Assembly: GCA_038209965.1 (NCBI GenBank)
Contig: JBBQXF010000142.1
Location: 1 to 11,093, forward strand
Reading direction: 5' to 3'
Source: JALONO01 sp038209965
Lineage (GTDB): Bacteria > Bacteroidota > Bacteroidia > Cytophagales > Thermoflexibacteraceae
Length of the DNA: 11,093 bases
The translations under genes were made by a program, and so were the position numbers. Below the pieces are notes generated by a model. It was given only the letters and a program-made list of their open reading frames with translations. It was not told the origin of the DNA and did no database searches. Of this stretch, positions 1 to 5,371 are shown one piece after another (positions within the stretch are counted from its first letter, which is position 1; the number at the start of each line of letters is the position of its first letter).

Positions 1-775
1 CCCCCGGATCGGGGCCACCGATGTGTGCCCGCTCATCCCCCTGCAAGGCATAACCATGGCCCAAACGGTAGCGTTTGCCCACCAATTGGCCCAAAGGGTT
101 GGCCAAGACCTCGATATCCCAGTTTATTGCTACGAATATGCCGCCCTAACGCCCGAACGGCGTAATTTGGCCCAAGTCCGGGCAGGTGAATATGAGGGAT
201 TGGCCAAAAAAATCAGTCATTCCCCACCCGATTTTGGGCCCGCTGTTTTCCACGCCCGTGCGGGGGCCGCGATCATCGGTGCCCGCGATCTTTTGGTGGC
301 TTGGAACTGTAATTTGGCCACCACCGACGTAAAAATCGCCAAAGCCATTGCGGCCCAAGTGCGCGAAAGTGGCCGCCAGATCACCTTGCCCGATGGCTCA
401 ACCCGCCACGAACCGGGCCATTTGCGAGCAGTGAAGGCCATTGGCTGGTTGATGCCCGCCTACGGTTGCGCACAAGTGTCAACCAACTTGACCAACTTGA
501 CGGCTACGTCCCTGCACGAAGCTTATGAGACCATCTGCCAAGTGGCCGCCAACCACGGAACCCAAGTCACCGGATCCGAGCTGATCGGGTTGGTGCCCCG
601 TCAAGCGCTCCTTGCCGCTGGGCAGCACTTTTGGGCCAAGTCGGGCGGCGATCCCAGCGAGCCAATGGAGGTTGAACTCATTGCGGCCGCAGTTGCCGGC
701 TTGGGCTTGGCCTCGCTGCGCCCGTTCATCCCCACCCAAAAAGTGATTGAGTATGCCTTGCATGGGCATCGTTGA
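1..775 (+). CDS. ftcD: Glutamate formimidoyltransferase, 3' part (5' end outside window)
   Basis: This enzyme moves the formimino group of N-formimino-L-glutamate to tetrahydrofolate, the last step of one histidine degradation route, in the cytosol. The reading frame is open from the first full codon (base 2) and starts PRIGATDVCPLIP, which aligns with the PRMGALDVCPFIP stretch of animal FTCD. In that protein the catalytic His82 sits directly before this Pro, so the active-site His codon ends at base 1 or just outside. Other matching stretches are IPVYCYEYAA, RAGEYEGL, a PDFGP motif, AWNCNLAT, AQVSTNL and GLVPRQALL, and the protein ends with an IEYALHG-like segment where the formiminotransferase domain normally stops. 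A stop codon follows at once, so there is no fused cyclodeaminase domain. About 257 residues are visible and roughly 80 N-terminal residues are missing. A GTG at 23 is an internal Val, not a start. Family assignment is firm; the pathway context is inferred because the neighbouring hut genes are not in view. Confidence 0.93.
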   Translation, partial: PRIGATDVCPLIPLQGITMAQTVAFAHQLAQRVGQDLDIPVYCYEYAALTPERRNLAQVRAGEYEGLAKKISHSPPDFGPAVFHARAGAAIIGARDLLVAWNCNLATTDVKIAKAIAAQVRESGRQITLPDGSTRHEPGHLRAVKAIGWLMPAYGCAQVSTNLTNLTATSLHEAYETICQVAANHGTQVTGSELIGLVPRQALLAAGQHFWAKSGGDPSEPMEVELIAAAVAGLGLASLRPFIPTQKVIEYALHGHR

Positions 776-784
776 CGGGTACAT

Positions 785-933
785 TCGCATTCATGCGATG
801 CCCCTATTTGAATTTGTATGCTTTAATAATCAATGGATTAATTTTATTTTTGTCAATAAGTAACCTTTATAATTCTACTTTTTACCTATTTGTTATCAAT
901 AAATACCAATACTATTTGACCTTTGGCGCAATT
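785..933 (+). repeat. Tandem repeat unit 1 (about 149 bp)
   Basis: The unit runs from TCGCATTCATGCG to TTTGGCGCAATT and is repeated directly by the next unit. By eye the two copies agree at about nine positions in ten, with one single-base length difference near the middle (TATTTGTTATC against TATTGTTCTC). Both contain the blocks CTTTAATAATCAA, GGATTAATTTTATTTTTGTC and CAATAAATA. The unit is non-coding and AT-rich. Confidence 0.85.
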
Positions 934-1081
934 TCGCATTCCTGCAATGCCACTATTTGAATTTTTATGCTTTAATAATCAAAGGATTAATTTTATTTTT
1001 GTCAATAGGCAACCTTTACAATCCTACTTTTTATCTATTGTTCTCAATAAATATCAATGCTATTTGACCTTTTGCGCAATT
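934..1081 (+). repeat. Tandem repeat unit 2 (about 148 bp)
   Basis: This is the second direct copy of the unit starting at 785. Its opening dyad has decayed to CGCATTCCTGCA, while the first copy keeps the intact CGCATTCATGCG. It ends in TTTTGCGCAATT and runs straight into the palindrome at 1081. The scattered substitutions show that the duplication is not very recent. Confidence 0.85.
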
Positions 1082-1124
1082 TCGCATGAATGCGAAAGTA
1101 CCGGTACATTCGCATTCATGCGAA
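1081..1124. repeat. 44-bp near-perfect palindrome
   Basis: The arms 1081-1096 and 1109-1124 are exact reverse complements over 16 bases. The centre holds GTACCGGTAC, itself a perfect 10-bp palindrome, so only one pair (1097 against 1108, A with A) breaks the symmetry of the whole 44 bp. Each arm also contains the smaller dyad CGCAT-N2-ATGCG. The structure arises where two element ends meet head to head. It could extrude as a cruciform, fold as an RNA hairpin in either direction, or bind a dimeric protein. Confidence 0.85.
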
Positions 1125-1176
1125 TTAACTGGCAACTTCACATTCATGCGATGCACCAATCAATCTGCCCGGCGGC

Positions 1177-1207
1177 TTTTTTAGTTGCCAAATTTGTTGT
1201 ACTTTTC
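1177..1207 (+). promoter_or_regulatory. Candidate Bacteroidota-type promoter for the lipoprotein cluster
   Basis: TTTT (1177-1180) and TACTTTTC (1200-1207) are separated by 19 bases, matching the TTTG-N19-TAnnTTTG pattern of the Bacteroidota primary sigma factor except at the last base of each box. Transcription would begin near 1214, leaving a leader of about 43 bases before the chosen start codon at 1257. The call rests on a short consensus in AT-rich DNA and is therefore weak. Confidence 0.35.
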
Positions 1208-1256
1208 CCGGCACAATCCCCAGCCGTACCAGCTTGGGATGGACTACACTAAAACA

Positions 1257-2327
1257 ATGCGTATGCGATCACCATTTTTATTGGTCGGAGCGTGGCCACT
1301 GGCCTGTCTGACTGCCTTGGCCCTCCTCGTGGGTGGGTGCGTGTCGCTGCCCAATCTACAGGGCTTTGCCGACGAAACCTCCCGGATGAGCTTGGCCATC
1401 CAAAAGGGCTATGTGCAAGGGGAATCGGCCTTGGCCCGGGTGGACACGGCGCGGGCCCGCAAGCTCAAACGGGTGTGGAAACCCACCCAAGATGCGCTCA
1501 CGGCCCTGGTGGCCTATTCCGATGCGCTGGCCAGCCTGTCCAACAAGGCCAACGACAATGCCAAAGGAGCCGCGGCCTTTGCGGGCAAGTTCCAAAAAGT
1601 GACGGGCTACTTGCAGGGCGTTTTGCCGCTCTCGGGCATTGGCTCGGGCGAGGTGAGCAGACTCGTGGAGATTGCGGCCCGCCAACTCATCTTGATCAAG
1701 GCCCAAAAAACGCTCAGTGCGGCGGTGCGCGAGTCGCAGCCCGTGATGGAACAGATCGTCAAGATCATTGACCTCAACTTGGCCGAACTGGCCATGATCC
1801 ACAGCGAAGTGATGGAACAGCAGATCAGCCGGAACTGGCTCAAATATTCGGGCATTTCGGCCGTTTACGAAGCCAAAATGGATGAAAACAAAAAAGGGCT
1901 GAATGAACTGGCGGCGATTGCCAAGTACCGGTCCCAGCGCAAACGGGCCTTCTTGGAAGAAATTGAGCTAATGGCCGGCCCAGACAGCACTTTGACCAAA
2001 CGGCTGGAAGATCGGGAGCGCCTGCTGACCGCCCAAACCCGCACGGCCGATGAGGCCATCAAAGGTTTTGACGGAGCGTACAAGGATTACCAGAAAATCA
2101 ACACCGACCTCACCGACCAGATGACCCAAGGTCGGGCCTTGGTGGACAATGGCCGGCTGGCGCTCGGCGCGTGGATCCGTACACACGATGGCCTGAGTGA
2201 ATCGCTCTCGATGCGCCAATCGTTCAGTTTGCGCGAACTGGCCACGGTGGTACAGGGCATTGAGCAGGTATATGAATTTTACAACCAAGGGCCAGCCCCG
2301 GCCAGGCCCACCAACATTGCCCGATAA
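1257..2327 (+). CDS. Predicted lipoprotein, mainly helical, unrecognised family
   Basis: I do not recognise this protein. The chosen ATG at 1257 gives 356 residues beginning with a basic stretch (MRMR), a hydrophobic core and a lipobox-like VGGC with Cys28, so the mature protein should be lipid-anchored and exposed to the periplasm or outer surface. Earlier ATGs at 1239 and 1185 would put an acidic or unrelated segment in front of the signal peptide. There is no strong ribosome binding site, as is usual in Bacteroidota. The mature part is rich in Ala, Leu, Lys, Glu and Gln and looks helical throughout. One Gly/Ser-rich break lies near residues 122-131 (VLPLSGIGSG), and a Pro/Ala tail closes the protein (GPAPARP). 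There are no metal-binding or catalytic motifs that I can see and no Cys after residue 28. The next gene starts 2 bases after the stop, which suggests co-transcription and perhaps a partner protein. A role as a helical-bundle envelope or scaffold protein is a guess. Confidence 0.8.
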   Translation: MRMRSPFLLVGAWPLACLTALALLVGGCVSLPNLQGFADETSRMSLAIQKGYVQGESALARVDTARARKLKRVWKPTQDALTALVAYSDALASLSNKANDNAKGAAAFAGKFQKVTGYLQGVLPLSGIGSGEVSRLVEIAARQLILIKAQKTLSAAVRESQPVMEQIVKIIDLNLAELAMIHSEVMEQQISRNWLKYSGISAVYEAKMDENKKGLNELAAIAKYRSQRKRAFLEEIELMAGPDSTLTKRLEDRERLLTAQTRTADEAIKGFDGAYKDYQKINTDLTDQMTQGRALVDNGRLALGAWIRTHDGLSESLSMRQSFSLRELATVVQGIEQVYEFYNQGPAPARPTNIAR

Positions 2328-2329
2328 CT

Positions 2330-2848
2330 ATGGAAATTAAATGGACCGAACTGTCATCCCTGAACGACTGGGCCCTGACACTCAAAAGAATGCTGGGCGA
2401 AGCCGAAAAAGCCATCAAAGCTGATGATCGCACCGCCAAGGAGAACACCAAAAAACTGCTGCTCGAGTTTTCGCGGCGGGCCCCGTTCAAGCTCCGCGAA
2501 ACGGCCGTGAATGCCAGCATCGACCTTTCCAATAGTATTATTGACGATGCTATTGAGGCCATCGCCGGGCGCAACGAGGATCTGCTCAAACTTGTGGGCG
2601 AGATCAAGGACACCACTAGCGACGTAAAAAATGCCGAAGAGCTGATCAGCTTTCAGGTCAAACGGATCATGGAAGGCTTGGACTACATGGGCAAAACGGT
2701 GGTGATCCTGCAAGAAGTCCAGAAAGATTTGGGGGACAAAAATGCCGATCTTTCCAACAAGGTGAAAAGTGTGCTCGATTCGGTGCAACAATTGCACACC
2801 GTGGCCAAGAGCTTCAAAGCCGAGGTAGTGAACGCCAAACCAGCCTGA
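2330..2848 (+). CDS. Small helical coiled-coil-like protein, unrecognised family
   Basis: I do not recognise this 172-residue protein. The ATG lies only 2 bases after the lipoprotein stop, so translation is probably coupled to it. It has no signal peptide, no membrane segment and no cysteine. Nearly the whole length is charged and helix-forming, with heptad-like spacing of Leu, Ile and Val, for example residues 58-98 (AVNASIDLSNSIIDDAIEAI onward) and 105-155. No catalytic motif is visible. Its helical, charged character resembles that of the preceding lipoprotein, which makes a physical partnership across or at the membrane conceivable, although without a signal peptide it should remain in the cytoplasm. 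The following phosphoesterase begins 4 bases after the stop. The gene is well supported as coding by its tight packing; the function is unknown. Confidence 0.78.
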   Translation: MEIKWTELSSLNDWALTLKRMLGEAEKAIKADDRTAKENTKKLLLEFSRRAPFKLRETAVNASIDLSNSIIDDAIEAIAGRNEDLLKLVGEIKDTTSDVKNAEELISFQVKRIMEGLDYMGKTVVILQEVQKDLGDKNADLSNKVKSVLDSVQQLHTVAKSFKAEVVNAKPA

Positions 2849-2852
2849 CCCA

Positions 2853-3362
2853 GTGAAAATTGGCCTGATTTCCGACACCCACAGCTACTTGGATCCCACG
2901 GTGTTGTCCTATTTTTCCGAGTGCGATGAAATTTGGCACGCTGGCGATATTGGCAACTTGGCAGTCAGTGATGAGTTGGCTGCGGCCAAGCCTTTCCGCG
3001 CCGTCTGGGGCAATATTGATGGGCGGGAAGCCCGGCAACTGTACCCTGAAAATCAAGTGTTTGAGGTGGCGGGCCTCAAAGTTTGGATGACCCACATTGG
3101 GGGCTACCCACCCCGTTACAGTCCGAAAATAAAGCCCCAACTGGCCCGGATCAAGCCCGATCTGTTCATTTGTGGCCATTCGCACATCCTCAAGGTCGTG
3201 GCCGATCCGATTTATCCCTTGCTCCACCTCAATCCCGGGGCGGCGGGCCGCGAAGGGTTCCAACTGGTGCGCACCCTGATCCGCTTTGAGATCGGCAACG
3301 AAGGCCAAGGCTATGCCCGCCTCCGCAACATGCAAGTGATCGAACTGGGCAAAAGGGGATAA
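2853..3362 (+). CDS. YfcE/MJ0936-family metallophosphoesterase
   Basis: This is a compact (169-residue) calcineurin-like phosphoesterase that uses two divalent metals, often manganese, to cleave phosphomono- or phosphodiesters in the cytosol. All metal-site motifs are present in order: SDTH (Asp8, His10), AGDIGN (Asp32), WGNID (Asn54), MTHIGG (His81) and CGHSH (His109, His111), followed by the family's NPGA stretch at 127-130. Length and order match the single-domain YfcE/MJ0936 group, so the protein looks complete. The start is a GTG 4 bases after the previous stop, giving MKIGLISDTH, the usual beginning of this family; an ATG start would remove the first metal ligand. It closes the three-gene + strand cluster. 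The natural substrate cannot be read from the sequence. Confidence 0.93.
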   Translation: MKIGLISDTHSYLDPTVLSYFSECDEIWHAGDIGNLAVSDELAAAKPFRAVWGNIDGREARQLYPENQVFEVAGLKVWMTHIGGYPPRYSPKIKPQLARIKPDLFICGHSHILKVVADPIYPLLHLNPGAAGREGFQLVRTLIRFEIGNEGQGYARLRNMQVIELGKRG

Positions 3363-3383
3363 CCCCCAACCGGCCGGTCTTGG

Positions 3384-4325
3384 CTAATCGCTGCTGCTGC
3401 AACTACTGCAACTACTGCTGCAACTGCTGCCACTGTCGGAACTGCCACTGTCGTAGCTGGAACTGTCATTCGCACTGCTGTCATCCGGCGAATAGTCGTC
3501 CGAATAGCCATCATCGTCCAGATCGGTATCCGCGTCCAGTTCGTTGTCATCCTCGGTTGCGCGATTCATCACGTATATAGTGCTGGCGGCATTGACCAGC
3601 CCATCGTCCCCCGAGTTTTGGTGGAGCCGGGACTCATTGGTCGTGCGCTTCGGGCCCCTCGTTTTTTTCCGCTTTTTACGGTTGGCCGTGCGGATGGATT
3701 GTCGCACAAAATAGACGGCAAAAGCCACCAAAGCCAGTCCGCCAATCGCAATCAGGTAGCCCGCGAGGCTGTCATCTGCTTGCACAAACAGCAAAGCCAC
3801 CAACACCAGACCAACCAATGAAGCCCGTTTCCTGGCCACTGAACCAGGCTTGGGCCAGATCCAGTGGGTTTGGCGATCCACCAGTACCTGATCGCGGGCG
3901 GGCAGCCGGGTGCCGCTGGCGGGCCAAATATCGGCGGGCGGCTCCTGCCCAAATTGGTCACGGTAGAGCTGGAGGGTGACTTCGTAGATCGATCGATGGT
4001 GTTGGTTTTCGTGCTGGCCACCCTTGGTAGGCGCGTGGTGCAGCTCCCGCCCGAGAGTGTCGCGGCAAAAAGTGCCCCAGTAAGCCTTGGTGTAGGTAAG
4101 GTGCAAGTGCCAAGCCGCATCTACCGGGTGGGAGGGACTGGCCCCGGTGGGCGAAATACAAGACAGAAAAACAAATTTTTTATACTCGGCCACTACCCGC
4201 AGGGCATAGGTGGGCGTCCAGCCGTTTTCTTGGGCCAGCCGTTTGGAAAAGGGTTGGGCAATATTGGCTTCATCGAGCGGAAACTGCTGGATCTTGCCCC
4301 AAAGTACTTGTGCTTCGGTTTTCAT
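3384..4325 (-). CDS. GRDP-like (glycine-rich domain-containing) membrane protein with Asp/Ser/Cys tail
   Basis: The N-terminal 135 residues resemble the glycine-rich-domain-containing protein-like family (PF07173), marked by HPVDAAWHLHL at 66-76, then YTKAYWGTFC and a His-rich ELHHAPTKGG region. The biochemical role of this family in bacteria is not established. Two hydrophobic helices follow (about 168-183 and 187-207), each next to basic residues (ARKR before, RKKRKKTR after), so both ends should face the cytoplasm. The last 55 residues are very unusual: an acidic stretch DADTDLDDDGYSDD near 264-277, then almost only Ser, Asp, Gly and Cys, ending in SCSSSCSSCSSSD with cysteines at 302, 306 and 309. 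The tail is encoded by short AGC/AGT/TGC repeats (about 3387-3480). The gene faces the phosphoesterase gene with 21 bases between the stops. The 313-residue length and the ATG start at 4325 look complete. Family assignment is from motif recall, so moderately sure. Confidence 0.78.
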   Translation of the reverse strand: MKTEAQVLWGKIQQFPLDEANIAQPFSKRLAQENGWTPTYALRVVAEYKKFVFLSCISPTGASPSHPVDAAWHLHLTYTKAYWGTFCRDTLGRELHHAPTKGGQHENQHHRSIYEVTLQLYRDQFGQEPPADIWPASGTRLPARDQVLVDRQTHWIWPKPGSVARKRASLVGLVLVALLFVQADDSLAGYLIAIGGLALVAFAVYFVRQSIRTANRKKRKKTRGPKRTTNESRLHQNSGDDGLVNAASTIYVMNRATEDDNELDADTDLDDDGYSDDYSPDDSSANDSSSYDSGSSDSGSSCSSSCSSCSSSD

Positions 4326-4347
4326 CGGGAAAGGAGTTTAGCGTTCC

Positions 4348-4355
4348 TAAATGTA
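4348..4355 (-). promoter_or_regulatory. Possible -7 element for the GRDP-like gene
   Basis: On the - strand this reads TACATTTA, seven of eight positions of the Bacteroidota -7 consensus TAnnTTTG. Transcription would begin about 16 bases before the ATG at 4325. No good -33 box lies at the expected distance, so this is a weak candidate. Confidence 0.25.
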
Positions 4356-4533
4356 CGAAAACCAATGGTAAATGAGGGCTACGGCACCAAAAACTGCAAA
4401 TACTAACCTTGGGGACCATTTGCTGCCACTAACTAGTTAAAAAAACATACTTGCAACCTGTTGACAAGCAAAAAATTGTTTTTTGGTGCGACAGCCCCAA
4501 CTATTTGAGGGGTTGGAAAGGTAGTTATTGTGC

Positions 4534-4577
4534 TATTTACCTTTACTAAACCTGCGAGGTTTGGTAATAGGTAAGTA
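4534..4577. repeat. Long imperfect inverted repeat around AAACCT-GCG-AGGTTT
   Basis: The arms 4534-4553 and 4557-4577 can form about 19 base pairs (two of them G-T) around a 3-base GCG loop, with one small internal bulge. The inner core TAAACCT/AGGTTTG is nearly perfect, and the outer TTACCT/AGGTAA pairs again. It lies far (about 190 bases) from the nearest upstream start and after the PepSY-TM stop on the - strand, so it could terminate that transcript, but there is no T-run directly after either arm. A dispersed palindromic repeat is the other reading. Confidence 0.65.
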
Positions 4578-4727
4578 TTAGGCACATCCATTAATTGACA
4601 GTCAAATTATTATAAAAAAATTAGCCCTGCTTAGCCAAAAGTAAAAAAACTACTTGGCCATCAATGAGTGGTTATTTTGGTGCGGAGTCCCTCTTATTGC
4701 ACGCGCTCGCACCGGCCAACCCAACAG

Positions 4728-5270
4728 CTAGGGGGCCAGAAAAAGGAAAATGAGGGGGAATATCAGGCCCAGGGCCATCAGCTTCCAGCCACGCTGCCGG
4801 AAACCGAGCCGCCCACTGGTAATAAATGTGCCGGTGAGGGCAATGGTGAGCATGGCCAACCCAAAAATATCGGAATACCAAATCCAGTAGCCATTGGTGG
4901 TGACGTGCAAAAAAGACATCTGGCCCAGTATTGGCCGTTTGCGGTAGGCTTCGCGCTTGCCCTTGCCCGTTTTGAGGTCCAGCTCGATCATATCATTGTG
5001 GTAGTTGATGCGCAACTGGTCGCCATTGAGGCGGAACCCGCGAAGATCTTTGCTCAATTGCCATTTTTCCGAGATCTGGGCCACCAGCGCATCGTCAACA
5101 GCCACTCCCTCGGTAATCGGGTAAGTGATGTCCTCCGATTCGTAGGTGTAGCGCATGGGCTGCCACACTTCGCGGTGGTTGAGTGCGATCCCCGAAATGG
5201 AGAAAGACAAGATAAGACCCAAGTAGAAATAGGCCAAGTCGCGGTGGGTATTCCGGGCAGTCAAGTTCAT
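4728..5270 (-). CDS. PepSY-TM-like (PepSY-associated) membrane protein
   Basis: This 180-residue inner-membrane protein resembles the small PepSY-associated TM helix / PepSY_TM_like group (compare PF16357 and PF03929). It opens with the typical HRDLAYFYLGLILSFSISG (His9-Arg10 before helix 1, about 12-30) and an NH pair at 31-32. A soluble middle part at about 33-125 carries a PepSY-like strand pattern (RINYHNDMIELDLKTGKG), followed by LH at 121-122, helix 2 (about 129-152) and helix 3 (about 162-179). Relatives are often found near TonB-dependent receptors and are linked to iron or siderophore use or to reductive metal uptake, but no such neighbour is visible here. The ATG at 5270 lies about 48 bases past the terminator that follows secA, so the gene should have its own promoter; none with good spacing was found. 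The protein seems complete. Family call is reasonably firm; function is inferred. Confidence 0.82.
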   Translation of the reverse strand: MNLTARNTHRDLAYFYLGLILSFSISGIALNHREVWQPMRYTYESEDITYPITEGVAVDDALVAQISEKWQLSKDLRGFRLNGDQLRINYHNDMIELDLKTGKGKREAYRKRPILGQMSFLHVTTNGYWIWYSDIFGLAMLTIALTGTFITSGRLGFRQRGWKLMALGLIFPLIFLFLAP

Positions 5271-5317
5271 AAATCAAGTAAAATTAGAATGGGCAAAACA
5301 ATTTTGTAAGTGTATCA

Positions 5318-5353
5318 AAAAAACCTCGCCCAACGAGTGGGGCAAGGTTTTTT
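5318..5353 (-). terminator. Intrinsic terminator after secA
   Basis: The arms 5318-5331 and 5340-5353 pair over 14 bases with one mismatch (5327 with 5344), including a GCCC/GGGC core, around an 8-base loop. On the - strand the hairpin ends in a T-run (5323-5317), 19 bases after the secA stop. Because the stem is built from A-run and T-run arms, it could also act on + strand transcripts. It separates secA from the PepSY-TM gene. Confidence 0.85.
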
Positions 5354-5371
5354 GGGAAAGCGGGCGAACGA

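Larger units (their letters stand above)
778..1102. repeat. 325-bp element with 21-bp inverted ends, MITE-like
   Basis: The left end (778-798) and the reverse complement of the right end (1082-1102) agree at 20 of 21 positions; both begin GGTAC and run into TTCGCATTCATGCGA. Between them lie two tandem units of about 149 bp. A third copy of the left end, identical over 21 bases to 778-798, starts immediately at 1103. There is no coding capacity that looks real. Matching inverted ends around a short non-coding AT-rich body is the form of a non-autonomous transposable element or of a REP/REPIN-like repeat. I saw no clear target-site duplication, and no transposase lies nearby, so mobility is an inference only. 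Confidence 0.55.
776..1256. other. AT-rich intergenic region with repeat block
   Basis: This 481-base gap between the formimidoyltransferase and lipoprotein genes is filled from 778 to 1124 by the repeat structures listed separately. The remainder (1125-1256) holds a further partial dyad (1139-1150) and a possible promoter. The two open frames that cross the block (about 772-960 and 923-1252) read the same tandem repeat in different frames and have no family likeness, so they are not called as genes. The block is much richer in A and T than the flanking genes, which suggests either a regulatory or an acquired origin. Confidence 0.8.
4326..4727. other. AT-rich intergenic region without a recognisable gene
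   Basis: No convincing coding frame lies in this 402-base gap between the start of the GRDP-like gene and the stop of the PepSY-TM gene, both on the - strand. It contains a possible promoter for the GRDP-like gene at 4348-4355, a long imperfect hairpin at 4534-4577, and short A- and T-runs (for example around 4471-4485 and 4612-4622). No tRNA-like fold, riboswitch or attachment-site pattern was seen. Confidence 0.6.

Noticed and set aside
785..1124. CRISPR array
   Set aside because: The repeats are about 149 bp with only two full copies and no short spacers; no cas gene is nearby.
772..1252. Two small + strand open frames across the repeat block (62 and 109 codons)
   Set aside because: They translate the same tandem repeat in different frames, are rich in Phe, Tyr, Asn and Ile like random AT-rich DNA, and show no family motif.
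3363..3383. ACCGGCCGGT palindrome between the converging stops as a shared terminator
   Set aside because: It has no loop and no T-run on either side, so it does not look like an intrinsic terminator.
4668..5309. + strand open frame of 213 codons opposite the PepSY-TM gene
   Set aside because: It is antisense to a well-supported membrane protein and shows no motif of its own.
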